Of a stretch of 64,000 nucleotides of DNA, positions 17,233 through 25,378 are shown in pieces (position 1 is the first letter of the stretch; each line of letters opens with the position of its first letter). Source of the DNA: Streptomyces sp. SKN60 (lineage in GTDB: Bacteria > Actinomycetota > Actinomycetes > Streptomycetales > Streptomycetaceae); the NCBI RefSeq assembly GCF_026236535.1, contig NZ_JAHTMW010000029.1:1-64000 (forward strand), given 5' to 3'. A model generated the notes under the pieces. It had not been told where the DNA came from, searched no databases, and saw nothing but the letters and a program-made list of their open reading frames with translations. The position numbers and the translations under genes are program-made.

Positions 17233-17849
17233 TCGAGCACGGCCGCGCTGAGCAGGTCCTCGATCTCGTCGAGCAGGTCGAGGGCCTCGCGGGAGACCTC
17301 GTTCGCCTTGTGCCCGGAGGTCATCCGGTCGCTGATGAACTCGACGACGGCGCCCTGGATCCAGGCGATCTGGCCGCCGACGAGCAGCGGCATCGGGTCG
17401 TCGGGCCCGGTGCCGGCCTCCTCGCGCAGGGCGGCGACGGTGGTCCGGCGGACCTCCTGCTGGAGGGCCATGAGCCGGGCCTGGAGGGTGGGGGCCTCGT
17501 CGATCACCCGCATGAAGTCGGCGTAGCCGTCCATGAGTCCGTACGCGGGCGAGACGGCGGCGAGATGGCCGCGGATCTCGCGGAGCACGGCCCGGGCGGC
17601 GGACTCGCCCGGGTCGCGGCCGCGGATCATCCGGGCGAGGCGGTGGGCGACGCCCTCCATCCGGTCGAGGAAGAGGTCCTCCTTGGCCGGGAAGTAGTTG
17701 TAGACGGTGTTGACGGAGACGTCGGCGGCCTCCGCGATCTCCGCCACCGTCACGGCCTGGAAGCCGCGCTCCAGGAAGAGCCCGGTCGCGATGTCCGAGA
17801 TCCGCTGTTTCGTCTGGCGCTTCTTGCGCTCCCTCAGCCCTTCAGCCAT
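17208..17849 (-). CDS. TetR-family repressor divergent from an ABC exporter
   Basis: A 213-residue TetR regulator. The N-terminal helix-turn-helix is clear (ISDIATGLFLERGFQAVTVA, then AADVSVNTVYNYFPAKEDLF). The C-terminal ligand domain is helical. The ATG at 17849 faces the exporter gene at 17931 across 81 bp that contain two perfect inverted repeats, the likely operators. It probably represses both itself and the exporter until an exported drug-like ligand binds. Its last 25 bp overlap the 3' end of the convergent desulfurase gene. Confidence 0.9.
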   Translation of the reverse strand: MAEGLRERKKRQTKQRISDIATGLFLERGFQAVTVAEIAEAADVSVNTVYNYFPAKEDLFLDRMEGVAHRLARMIRGRDPGESAARAVLREIRGHLAAVSPAYGLMDGYADFMRVIDEAPTLQARLMALQQEVRRTTVAALREEAGTGPDDPMPLLVGGQIAWIQGAVVEFISDRMTSGHKANEVSREALDLLDEIEDLLSAAVLDYAVRPAG

Positions 17850-17880
17850 GCGCTCATCCTAGGCAGCCGTGCACCTCCTT

Positions 17881-17905
17881 GAATTTTGGAGGCGTTGCAA
17901 AATTC
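17881..17905. promoter_or_regulatory. Inverted repeat, candidate TetR operator 1
   Basis: GAATTTTG (17881-17888) and CAAAATTC (17898-17905) are perfect 8-bp arms around a 9-bp spacer, in the TetR/exporter divergent promoter region. It is strikingly AT-rich for this genome. Confidence 0.65.
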
Positions 17906-17906
17906 C

Positions 17907-17930
17907 AGTGACTCTGTTTTTGTAGTCACT
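17907..17930. promoter_or_regulatory. Inverted repeat, candidate TetR operator 2
   Basis: AGTGACT (17907-17913) and AGTCACT (17924-17930) flank a 10-bp T-rich spacer and end right at the exporter ATG (17931). A repressor there would cover the start of a leaderless transcript. Confidence 0.6.
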
Positions 17931-18704
17931 ATGGCAATCATCAGTGCGTCCGGGCTCTCCCGGACCTTCCGCACGCCACGGGGCGAGGTGCACGCGGTCC
18001 GCGGCATCGACCTCACCGTCCGCCCCGGCGAGATCCTCGGCTTCCTCGGCCCGAACGGCGCCGGCAAGTCCACGACCCTGCGCATGCTCAGCACCCTGCT
18101 CCCGCCCACCGGCGGAGCCGCCACCGTCGCCGGCCACGACCTGCTGCGCGACCCCGTCGGCGTCCGCCGGAAGATCGGGTACGTCGCCCAGGGCGGCGGC
18201 GTCGACCCACAGGAGACCGTGCGCTCCGAACTCGTCCTCCAGGGACGGCTCTACGGGCTCCCGCGCGCCGAGGCCGCGGCCCGGGCCGGCGAACTCGCCC
18301 GCGACCTCGACCTCACCGAGCTCCTCGACCGGAGCACCACCGCGCTCTCCGGCGGCCAGAAGCGCCGGCTCGACCTCGCCCTCGGCCTGACCCACCGCCC
18401 CGCGCTGCTCTTCCTCGACGAGCCGACCACCGGCCTCGACCCCGGCAGCCGGGCCGCCCTGTGGGCGCTTGTGCGGCGGCTGCGCGACGAGCACGGCACC
18501 ACCGTCGTCCTCACCACCCACTACCTCGACGAGGCGGACGCCCTCGCCGACCGGCTGGTGATCATCGACCGGGGCGTCGTCGCCGCCGAGGGCTCCCCCG
18601 CGGCGCTCCGCGCCGAGCACGGCGCGGACACCCTCCAGGACGCCTTCCTCGCCATCACCGGGCGCGGCCCCGCGCCCGTCGACACCACCCCCGTCGCCGT
18701 CTGA
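17931..18704 (+). CDS. ABC exporter ATP-binding protein, DrrA-like
   Basis: A 257-residue daunorubicin-resistance-type ATPase. Walker A is GPNGAGKST near residue 40, the Q-loop GYVAQGGGVDP, signature LSGGQKRRLDLALGL, Walker B LLFLDEPTTGLDP and switch histidine in VVLTTHYLDEADAL. The start is the ATG directly after the second operator, with no ribosome binding site, so probably leaderless. It forms an exporter with the permease 38 bp downstream and is controlled by the divergent TetR. It is not closely related to the two exporter pairs near filP. Confidence 0.92.
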   Translation: MAIISASGLSRTFRTPRGEVHAVRGIDLTVRPGEILGFLGPNGAGKSTTLRMLSTLLPPTGGAATVAGHDLLRDPVGVRRKIGYVAQGGGVDPQETVRSELVLQGRLYGLPRAEAAARAGELARDLDLTELLDRSTTALSGGQKRRLDLALGLTHRPALLFLDEPTTGLDPGSRAALWALVRRLRDEHGTTVVLTTHYLDEADALADRLVIIDRGVVAAEGSPAALRAEHGADTLQDAFLAITGRGPAPVDTTPVAV

Positions 18705-18742
18705 CCGCCGCCCGACCGGATCACACTCCAGGAACCCACGCG

Positions 18743-19492
18743 ATGCTTCTCCACGACACCGCGGTCCTCTTCGGCCGCTACGCCCGGCAGACCTTGCGCT
18801 CGCCGTTCCAGATCTTCTTCGGCGCGCTGATGCCGCTGCTCTACCTGTTCTTCTTCGGCCCGCTGCTCACCGGCCTCCCGCTCGGCCGCGAGGGCGACGC
18901 CTGGCAGGTCCTGGTGCCGGGGCTGCTGCTCCAGCTCGGCCTGTTCGGGGCCTCGTTCGCCGGCTTCGCCGTCATCATGGAGAAGAACTGGGGCGTCCTC
19001 GAACGCATGCGGGTCACCCCGGTCAGCCGCCTCGCGCTGCTGCTCGGCCGGACCCTGCGGGACACCGCCCTCTTCCTCTTCCAGGCCGTCCTGCTTGTCC
19101 TCGCCGCCCTGCTCATGGGCCTGCGGGCGCCGCTCGCCGGCGTCCTCATCGGCTTCGGCTTCGTCGCCCTGCTGACCTTCTCGCTCGCCTCGCTCTCGTA
19201 CGTCCTCGCGCTGCGGCTGCCCAGCCCGCAGGAGTTCGGCCCGGCGATCAACACCCTGGCCATGCCCTCGATGCTGCTGTCCGGCCTGATGCTCCCGATG
19301 GCCCTCGCGCCCGGCTGGCTCGACGTGCTCTCGCACTTCATGCCGTTCCGCTATCTGGTGGACGCCGTACGGGACGCGTACGTGGGGCACTACGCGACCC
19401 CGACGATGCTGTACGGCCTCCTCGCCGCGGCCGGACTCGTGACGCTCGCCGTGACGGTCGGCACACGGACGTTCCGCGGGGCCCAGGCGTAA
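18743..19492 (+). CDS. ABC-2 exporter membrane subunit, DrrB-like
   Basis: A 249-residue membrane protein with six predicted helices. Conserved points are the amphipathic N-terminal RYARQTLRSPFQIFFGALMP, the middle NWGVLERMRVTPVSRLALL loop, and the late PSMLLSGLMLPMALAPGWL and FRYLVDAVRDAYVG segments, all typical of the DrrB/ABC-2 family. AGGA precedes the ATG. With the DrrA-like ATPase it would export a lipophilic compound sensed by the TetR protein. Confidence 0.9.
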   Translation: MLLHDTAVLFGRYARQTLRSPFQIFFGALMPLLYLFFFGPLLTGLPLGREGDAWQVLVPGLLLQLGLFGASFAGFAVIMEKNWGVLERMRVTPVSRLALLLGRTLRDTALFLFQAVLLVLAALLMGLRAPLAGVLIGFGFVALLTFSLASLSYVLALRLPSPQEFGPAINTLAMPSMLLSGLMLPMALAPGWLDVLSHFMPFRYLVDAVRDAYVGHYATPTMLYGLLAAAGLVTLAVTVGTRTFRGAQA

Positions 19493-19493
19493 C

Positions 19494-19499
19494 TACGCT
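19494..19499 (+). promoter_or_regulatory. -10 box of probable leaderless promoter
   Basis: TACGCT fits TANNNT and lies 6 bases before the adenosyltransferase ATG at 19506, immediately after the exporter gene stop. Confidence 0.45.
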
Positions 19500-19505
19500 G
19501 GACTC

Positions 19506-20078
19506 ATGGTCAATCTGACGCGCATCTACACCCGCACCGGCGACCAGGGCACCACCGCCCTCGGCGACATGAGCCGGACCGCCAAGACCGATCTGCGGAT
19601 CTCGGCCTACGCCGACGCCAACGAGGCCAACGCCGTCATCGGCACGGCCATCGCCCTCGGGCAGCTCGACGAGGACGTGGTGAAGGTCCTCGTCCGCGTG
19701 CAGAACGACCTGTTCGACGTGGGCGCCGACCTGTCCACCCCGGTGGTGGAGAACCCGCAGTACCCGCCGCTGCGCGTCGAGCAGTCGTACATCGACAAGC
19801 TGGAGGCGGACTGCGACCTCTTCCTGGAGCGGCTCGACAAGCTGCGCTCCTTCATCCTGCCCGGCGGCACGCCCGGCGCGGCGCTGCTGCACCAGGCGTG
19901 CACGGTGGTCCGGCGGGCCGAGCGGTCCACGTGGGCGGCGATGGAGGTGCACGGGGAGACCATGAACCCGCTCACCGCCACGTACCTCAACCGGCTCTCA
20001 GACCTGCTCTTCATCCTTGCGAGGATCGCCAACCGGGAGGTCGGGGACGTCCTGTGGGTGCCAGGCGGGGACCGCTGA
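19506..20078 (+). CDS. PduO-type ATP:cob(I)alamin adenosyltransferase
   Basis: A 190-residue homotrimeric-type corrinoid adenosyltransferase. The ATP-binding N-terminus is TRIYTRTGDQGTTALGDMSR, and RISAYADANEANAVIG plus FILPGGTPGAALLHQACTVV and CVVRRAER-like helices match the PduO family. It makes adenosylcobalamin for enzymes such as methylmalonyl-CoA mutase. The C-terminus ILARIANREVGDVLWVPGG ends at the TGA at 20076. A second, synonymous version of these last 70 bp lies 126 bp downstream, evidence of recombination at this spot. The membrane-protein gene on the other strand overlaps its end by 81 bp. Confidence 0.92.
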   Translation: MVNLTRIYTRTGDQGTTALGDMSRTAKTDLRISAYADANEANAVIGTAIALGQLDEDVVKVLVRVQNDLFDVGADLSTPVVENPQYPPLRVEQSYIDKLEADCDLFLERLDKLRSFILPGGTPGAALLHQACTVVRRAERSTWAAMEVHGETMNPLTATYLNRLSDLLFILARIANREVGDVLWVPGGDR

Positions 20079-20750
20079 CGGGGACACCGACGCACCCTGC
20101 TGCCGGGGGTCCGGGGGTTGTCCCCCGGGGGATGCAGCATCCTTGCCCGGGTGGCGAACCGCGAGGTCGGGGACGTGCTCTGGGTCCCGGGCGGGGACCG
20201 CTGACGGTTCCGCCTCCTTGGGCGCCTTCTTCGGCCAGAGCGCGTACGAGAGCGCGATCACGCCGTGGATGCCGGCCGCCCGCCAGGCGGTCCCGATCCA
20301 GGCCCACAGCGACTCGGTGTTCCCGTCGGGGCCGACGTACCGGATGGCGAGGAGCAGCAGGCCGGAGGCGACGGCCGCGGCGAGCACCGAGCCCAGCCAC
20401 ACCTTGCCCTCGTGGCGGGCCCGGGCCATGCCGTAGCGCGGCGGCTTCACCGGCGGCGGGCCGCCCGCGAGGCGGTGGGCGGCGTGGCCGTCGAGCCACT
20501 TCACCGTGCGGTGGCCGTGGCCGACGGTGTAGCCGATATAGAGCGCGGCGAGGCCGTGCTTCCAGCTGGGGTCGGCGCCGTTCTTCAGGTCGACGGCCGT
20601 CACCACCAGGAGCAGCACCTCCAGGAGCGGCTCGCAGAGCAGCAGCGCGAGGCCGGTGCGCGGCATCCGCAGCAGATAGCGGGCGGCGAGTCCGGCGGCG
20701 AGCAGGACCCAGAAGCCGACCTCGCAGATCACGATCAGCGTGACGATCAC
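19998..20750 (-). CDS. Multi-pass membrane protein with a readthrough tail
   Basis: A 250-residue protein. About residues 1-180 form a membrane domain with four or five hydrophobic helices (VTLIVICEVGFWVLLAAG, LALLLCEPLLEVLLLVV, VWLGSVLAAAVASGLLLL, GIHGVIALSYALW) ending in PKKAPKEAE. I do not recognise its function. The last 70 residues are different in kind: PSAVPARDPEHVPDLAVRHP and PSAVPAWHPQDVPDLPVGDP are two near copies, being the antisense reading of the two versions of the adenosyltransferase 3' end. The natural stop seems to have been lost by that rearrangement. The ATG at 20750 is supported by the hydrophobic start. Confidence 0.7.
   Translation of the reverse strand: MIVTLIVICEVGFWVLLAAGLAARYLLRMPRTGLALLLCEPLLEVLLLVVTAVDLKNGADPSWKHGLAALYIGYTVGHGHRTVKWLDGHAAHRLAGGPPPVKPPRYGMARARHEGKVWLGSVLAAAVASGLLLLAIRYVGPDGNTESLWAWIGTAWRAAGIHGVIALSYALWPKKAPKEAEPSAVPARDPEHVPDLAVRHPGKDAASPGGQPPDPRQQGASVSPSAVPAWHPQDVPDLPVGDPRKDEEQV
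20012..20207. repeat. Duplicated adenosyltransferase 3' end (20012-20081 and 20138-20207)
   Basis: Two 70-bp segments match at 60 positions. Both encode ILAR(I/V)ANREVGDVLWVPGG, then Asp-Arg-stop; nearly all differences are synonymous. The second is therefore an independently evolved version of the same gene end, stranded downstream, with a 39-bp hairpin repeat between them. Confidence 0.88.
20100..20138. repeat. 39-bp hairpin repeat, copy 1
   Basis: Bases 20100-20138 are identical to 25942-25980. The core CCGGGGGTTGTCCCCCGG folds as a 7-bp stem with a TTGT loop. It resembles the REP-like palindromes scattered between Streptomyces genes. Confidence 0.85.
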
Positions 20751-20911
20751 GGGACTCCCCTTTCGGTACGTCTCCAGGCTTCCGTGCGGACGGGGCCCGC
20801 GCGTCGTCGGCGCCGATGAACCGCGGCTACATCCTTCGACGGAGTCCGACGGGGGCGCGGCTCGGCCCGGACGAGGACGCCGGGGCCGGACCCACCGTGT
20901 TGGATGGGGAC

Positions 20912-22108
20912 GTGCGCCTTCCCCGCCCCCACCGCGACGACCTGCTGATCGCCCTCGCCGGACTGGTCGGCGGCCTGATCCTGTGGTTCTTCGGTCTGTT
21001 CGTGACCGGTGACCGGGTCGTCGAGGCGCGCTGGGCCACCCTGGTCCCGCTGACCGTGATGTCGGCGATGGAGGCGCTGCGCCGCACGGCTCCGCGCACC
21101 GCGCTGATCGTCGGCACGCTCGCCATCACGGCGGACCAGTTCACCAACGGCAACCTCGCCACCGTGCTGATGTTCACGGACGTGGTCTACGCGTCGGTGG
21201 TGTACGGCCCGCCGGCCTCGGCGCGCCGCATCCCGTACACCACGGGCCTGATCACCGTGGGGATCACGGTGGGGCTGCTGATCTGGTGGCAGAACGCGAT
21301 CGCGCTGCTCGTGGGCGTGCTCTCGGGCATGATCTCCTTCCTGCCGGCGGTCACCGGGGCCATCGTGCGCAACCACCGGGAGGCGGCGGAGGCCGCCCGG
21401 CTGCGGGCCGAGCAGACCGCGCTGCTCGCCGAGATGGACCGGGCGCAGGCGGTGACCGCCGAGCGCAGCCGGATGGCTCGCGAGCTGCACGACATGGTCG
21501 CCAACCATCTCTCGGCCATCGCGATCCACTCCACCGCCGCGCTGTCCCTGGACGACCCGGCCACCACCCGGCAGGCGCTGACCGTGATCCGGGAGAACAG
21601 CGTGGCCGGCCTCGCGGAGATGCGCCGGCTGATCGGGCTGCTGCGGGACAGCAGCGGGGACGCCGAGCCGGCCGCCGCACCGACCCTGGCCGGTCTGGAG
21701 GCGCTGCTCGCGCAGGCCCGGACGAACGGCGAGTCCAGCGGGCTCGGCTTCGCCCTGGAGGACACCCGGCCCGAGGGCGGCCATCCGCTGCCGGCGCCGG
21801 TGGAGCTGGCCGCGTACCGGATCGTGCAGGAGTCGCTGACCAACGCGCTGAAGCACGCCGCCCCGGGCACCGTCGCCGTGTTCCTGGCCCGTGACGCGCG
21901 GGCGCTGACGGTGCGGGTGACCAGCCCGTACGGTGACCGGCCGGGGCCGCGCGCGCCGGGCTCGGGGGCCGGTCTGGTGGGGATGCGCGAGCGGGTGGCG
22001 CTGCTCGGCGGGGAGTTCGAGGCGGGACCGGTGTCCGCGGACGACGGGACGAAGACCTGGCAGGTGCGGGCGGTGCTGCCCGCGGAGGAGAGGACACCGG
22101 ACGCATGA
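20912..22108 (+). CDS. Sensor histidine kinase, NarX/DesK-type (HisKA_3)
   Basis: A 398-residue membrane kinase. Four or five hydrophobic helices in the first 165 residues form the sensor region, followed by a coiled linker. The dimerisation and phosphoacceptor motif is MARELHDMVANHLSAIAIHS, and the ATP-binding domain shows AAYRIVQESLTNALKHA and GSGAGLVGMRERVALLGG. The GTG at 20912, preceded by GGGGA, is the likeliest start; an upstream frame to 20816 looks like leader. The stop overlaps the response regulator start (ATGA at 22105). The pair lies upstream of the chitinase gene but the signal is unknown. Confidence 0.85.
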   Translation: MRLPRPHRDDLLIALAGLVGGLILWFFGLFVTGDRVVEARWATLVPLTVMSAMEALRRTAPRTALIVGTLAITADQFTNGNLATVLMFTDVVYASVVYGPPASARRIPYTTGLITVGITVGLLIWWQNAIALLVGVLSGMISFLPAVTGAIVRNHREAAEAARLRAEQTALLAEMDRAQAVTAERSRMARELHDMVANHLSAIAIHSTAALSLDDPATTRQALTVIRENSVAGLAEMRRLIGLLRDSSGDAEPAAAPTLAGLEALLAQARTNGESSGLGFALEDTRPEGGHPLPAPVELAAYRIVQESLTNALKHAAPGTVAVFLARDARALTVRVTSPYGDRPGPRAPGSGAGLVGMRERVALLGGEFEAGPVSADDGTKTWQVRAVLPAEERTPDA

Positions 22109-22794
22109 CGGACACAGGCGGTACGGGTGGGGCCCGGGCGAGCGGAGCCCGGGTGATCCGGGTCGTGGTCGCCGAGGACCAGAGCGCGGTACGGGCCGGG
22201 CTGGTGCTGATCCTGGGCAGCGCGCCCGACATCGAGGTGGTGGGCGAGGCGGCGGACGGCGAGCAGGCCGTCGAGCTGGCCCGCGCGCTGCGCCCGGACC
22301 TGGTCCTGATGGATGTGCAGATGCCGAAGCTGGACGGGGTGTCGGCGACCCGGCAGGTGGTGACCGAGGGCCTGGCCGACGTCCTCGTGCTCACCACCTT
22401 CGACCTCGACGAGTACGTGTTCGGGGCGCTGCGCGCGGGCGCCGCCGGCTTCCTCCTGAAGAACACGGACGCCCGGGACCTCATCGAGGCGGTACGGACG
22501 GTGGCGCGCGGCGAGGGGCTGATCGCCCCGGCGGTGACCCGGCGGCTGATCGCCGAGTTCGCGGCCCCGCGCCGCCCCGAGCCCCGGGTCGATCCGGGCG
22601 TCGTGGACCGGCTGACCCCGCGCGAGCGGGAGGTGCTCGGGGCGCTCGGCAGCGGCCTGTCGAACGCGGAGATCGCGGTGCGGCTCGACATGGCGGAGGC
22701 GACGGTGAAGACGCACGTCAGCAAGGTCCTTGGCAAGCTGGAGCTGCGCAGCCGGGTCCAAGCCGCCGTGCTCGCCCAGGAGTTGGGGATCTGA
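22105..22794 (+). CDS. Response regulator, NarL/FixJ family
   Basis: A 229-residue regulator. The receiver domain has the acidic pair in VVVAEDQ, phospho-acceptor Asp in LVLMDVQMPKLDG, the conserved Thr in VLTTFD and Lys in GFLLKNT. The C-terminal LuxR-type helix-turn-helix is LTPREREVLGALGSGLSNAE and then ATVKTHVSKVL. It is translationally coupled to the kinase and is its certain partner. It could regulate neighbouring transport or chitin-related genes but nothing in the sequence shows this. Confidence 0.93.
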   Translation: MTDTGGTGGARASGARVIRVVVAEDQSAVRAGLVLILGSAPDIEVVGEAADGEQAVELARALRPDLVLMDVQMPKLDGVSATRQVVTEGLADVLVLTTFDLDEYVFGALRAGAAGFLLKNTDARDLIEAVRTVARGEGLIAPAVTRRLIAEFAAPRRPEPRVDPGVVDRLTPREREVLGALGSGLSNAEIAVRLDMAEATVKTHVSKVLGKLELRSRVQAAVLAQELGI

Positions 22795-22812
22795 AAGCAC
22801 GCATTCCGACGT

Positions 22813-22854
22813 TGGTCTGGACCTCTTGACGGCTGGTCCAGACCTTTCTACGCT
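22813..22854 (+). promoter_or_regulatory. Chitinase promoter with paired DasR-type repeats
   Basis: TGGTCTGGACCT (22813-22824) and TGGTCCAGACCT (22834-22845) are the direct repeats known from Streptomyces chitinase promoters and fit the DasR-responsive element. A -35 TTGACG (22826-22831) and -10 TACGCT (22849-22854) are 17 bp apart, so the second repeat fills the spacer and the first abuts the -35. Binding would block polymerase until N-acetylglucosamine-derived signals release the repressor. Confidence 0.88.
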
Positions 22855-22928
22855 CGCGGGGCGCGCGCACCCTTTCGGACCACCCCCACCCTTTGTCGTC
22901 CGCAACGTCCGCAACTTGAGGAGCACCG

Positions 22929-24779
22929 TTGAGCACTCAAGCACCGACGCGCAGAACAGGCTTCAGACGCCGGGCCGCCGCCGGTCTGACCGCCCTCGTC
23001 CTGCCCCTGGCCGCGATGATCGGCCTCGCCGCCCCCGCCGAGGCAGCCACCTCCGCGACCGCCACCTATCAGAAGACCCAGGACTGGGGCTCCGGCTTCG
23101 AGGGCAAGTGGACGGTGAAGAACACCGGCACCACCACGCTCTCCTCCTGGACCGTCGAGTGGGACTTCCCCTCCGGCACCGCCGTCACCTCCGCCTGGGA
23201 CGCCACCGTCACCAGCTCCGGAACCCACTGGACCGCCAAGAACGTCGGCTGGAACGGCACCCTCGCCCCCGGCGCGACCATCTCCTTCGGCTTCAACGGC
23301 ACCGGCTCCGGTGCCCCGTCCGGCTGCAAGGTCAACGGCGGCTCCTGCGACGGCTCCGGCGGCCAGCCCGGCGACAACGCCCCCTCCGCCCCCGGCACCC
23401 CGGTCGCCTCCAACATCACCGACACCTCGGTGAAGCTCACCTGGACCGCGGCCACCGACGACAAGGGCGTCAAGAACTACGACGTGCTGCGGGACGGCGC
23501 CAAGGTCACCACGACCACGGGCCTCACGTACACCGACAGCGGTCTGTCCGCCGGCACCGACTACAGCTACACGGTCGTCGCCCGCGACACCATCGACCAG
23601 ACCGGCCCGGCCAGCGCCGCCACCCCGGTCCACACCACCGGCGGCGGAGGCGGCACTCCGCCCCCGAACGTGGTGAAGATGGGCTACTTCACCAACTGGG
23701 GCGTCTACGGGCGCAACTACCACGTGAAGAACATCGTGACCTCGGGCTCCGCGTCCAAGATCACCCACATCAACTACGCCTTCGGCAACGTCTCCGGCGG
23801 CAAGTGCACCATCGGTGACTCCTACGCCGACTACGACAAGGCGTACACCGCCGACCAGTCCGTGGACGGCGTCGCCGACACCTGGGACCAGCCGCTGCGC
23901 GGCAACTTCAACCAGCTGCGCAAGCTGAAGAAGGCCTACCCGAACATCAAGGTCATCTGGTCCTTCGGCGGCTGGACCTGGTCCGGTGGCTTCGGCCAGG
24001 CCGTGCAGAACCCGACCGCCTTCGCGCAGTCCTGCTACGACCTGGTGGAGGACCCGCGCTGGGCCGATGTCTTCGACGGCATCGACCTGGACTGGGAGTA
24101 CCCCAACGCCTGTGGTCTGTCCTGTGACACCAGCGGCCCGAACGCCTTCAAGAACATGATGCAGGCGATGCGCGCCAAGTTCGGCGCCAACGGGATCGTC
24201 ACCGCGGCCGTCACCGCCGACGCCTCCGCCGGCGGCAAGATCGACGCCACCGACTACGCGGGCGCCGCGCAGTACATGAACTGGTTCAACGTGATGACGT
24301 ACGACTTCTTCGGCGCCTGGGCGGCGCAGGGCCCGACGGCCCCGCACTCCCCGCTGACCTCGTACGCCGGCATCCCGCAGCAGGGCTTCAACTCCGCCGA
24401 GGCGATCGCCAAGTTCAAGGCCAAGGGCGTCCCGTCGAACAAGCTGCTGCTCGGCATCGGCTTCTACGGGCGCGGCTGGACCGGCGTCACCCAGTCCGCC
24501 CCCGGCGGCACCGCCACCGGACCGGCGCAGGGCACGTACGAGCAGGGCATCGAGGACTACAAGGTCCTCAAGAACTCCTGCCCGGCCAACGGCACCGTCG
24601 CCGGCACCGCCTACGCCCACTGCGGCACCAACTGGTGGAGCTACGACACCCCCGCCACCGTCAACTCCAAGATGAGCTGGGCCAAGAACAACGGCCTCGG
24701 CGGCGCGTTCTTCTGGGAGTTCAGCGGTGACACCAGCAACGGCGAGCTGGTCGGCGCCATCAACAGCGGTCTGAGCTAG
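22929..24779 (+). CDS. Secreted modular chitinase, CBM2-FnIII-GH18
   Basis: A 616-residue extracellular chitinase. The TTG start at 22929 has GAGGAG 7 bases upstream. Residues 1-40 are a signal peptide with arginine pairs before the hydrophobic core and cleavage near AEAA. A family 2 carbohydrate-binding module (about 42-140, rich in Trp, Gly and Thr) is followed by a fibronectin III domain (about 150-235) and a family 18 catalytic domain to the end. FDGIDLDWEYP carries the DxxDxDxE motif with the acid at Glu390. It cleaves chitin to oligosaccharides. Regulation is by the DasR-type promoter; a strong terminator follows. Confidence 0.96.
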   Translation: MSTQAPTRRTGFRRRAAAGLTALVLPLAAMIGLAAPAEAATSATATYQKTQDWGSGFEGKWTVKNTGTTTLSSWTVEWDFPSGTAVTSAWDATVTSSGTHWTAKNVGWNGTLAPGATISFGFNGTGSGAPSGCKVNGGSCDGSGGQPGDNAPSAPGTPVASNITDTSVKLTWTAATDDKGVKNYDVLRDGAKVTTTTGLTYTDSGLSAGTDYSYTVVARDTIDQTGPASAATPVHTTGGGGGTPPPNVVKMGYFTNWGVYGRNYHVKNIVTSGSASKITHINYAFGNVSGGKCTIGDSYADYDKAYTADQSVDGVADTWDQPLRGNFNQLRKLKKAYPNIKVIWSFGGWTWSGGFGQAVQNPTAFAQSCYDLVEDPRWADVFDGIDLDWEYPNACGLSCDTSGPNAFKNMMQAMRAKFGANGIVTAAVTADASAGGKIDATDYAGAAQYMNWFNVMTYDFFGAWAAQGPTAPHSPLTSYAGIPQQGFNSAEAIAKFKAKGVPSNKLLLGIGFYGRGWTGVTQSAPGGTATGPAQGTYEQGIEDYKVLKNSCPANGTVAGTAYAHCGTNWWSYDTPATVNSKMSWAKNNGLGGAFFWEFSGDTSNGELVGAINSGLS

Positions 24780-24791
24780 TTTCCGTACGAC

Positions 24792-24826
24792 GAAGCGGGG
24801 ACGGCGCAGCACGCCGTCCCCGCTTC
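24792..24826 (+). terminator. Strong terminator after the chitinase gene
   Basis: Perfect 15-bp arms GAAGCGGGGACGGCG and CGCCGTCCCCGCTTC flank a 5-base loop, 12 bp after the stop codon. It also serves the convergent DUF2550 gene. Confidence 0.9.
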
Positions 24827-24856
24827 TTCATGTCTCTACGCGAGATTCACTACGCG

Positions 24857-25309
24857 CTACGCGACATTCACCCTCTGGCCGGGCGGTGCCGCCTCCAGCC
24901 AGGCCAGGAAGCCGGTCAGGGCGTCCTCGCTCATCGCCAGCTCAAGGCGCGTGCCGTTCACCCGGCAGCCCTGGATCACGGAGTCCGAGAGCAGCGCGAG
25001 CTCCTCCTCGCCCTCCGGCATCCGGCGCTCCAGGACCTCGATGGCCGAGCGCTCCATGACGTGCTTGGGGCGGGGCGCGTACGAGAAGACCCGGAACCAG
25101 GCGATCTCGTCACCGCTGTACCGGGCCACCCCGTAGGACCAGCCCTTGCCGCTGCGGTCCGGGGTCTCCGCCACGGGGCTGCGCAGCGAACAGTCGAAGG
25201 TGCCGCCGGCCCGCTGGATGAGCCTGCGGCGCAAGCCGAAGACGAAGAGCCCGATCACCAGAGTCGCGACGACCAGGCCGCACACGAGCAGCGCGAGGAA
25301 CATCTTCAC
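24857..25309 (-). CDS. DUF2550 membrane-anchored protein
   Basis: A 150-residue protein with one N-terminal transmembrane helix (FLALLVCGLVVATLVIGLFV) followed by an Arg-rich cytoplasmic turn and a soluble domain. The pattern GTFDCSLR and KGWSYGVARYSGDEIAWFRV matches the actinobacterial DUF2550 family, always found beside atpC. The start is a GTG, with GGAGG upstream. Its function is not known; position at the tail of the ATP synthase operon is conserved, but here a long hairpin separates it from atpC. Confidence 0.88.
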   Translation of the reverse strand: MKMFLALLVCGLVVATLVIGLFVFGLRRRLIQRAGGTFDCSLRSPVAETPDRSGKGWSYGVARYSGDEIAWFRVFSYAPRPKHVMERSAIEVLERRMPEGEEELALLSDSVIQGCRVNGTRLELAMSEDALTGFLAWLEAAPPGQRVNVA

Positions 25310-25378
25310 CGACCTCCTCGCTGCGTCCCGTGGCCGGCGGAACCGGCCTGACCGAATACGACCTGCATATGCATCGCC

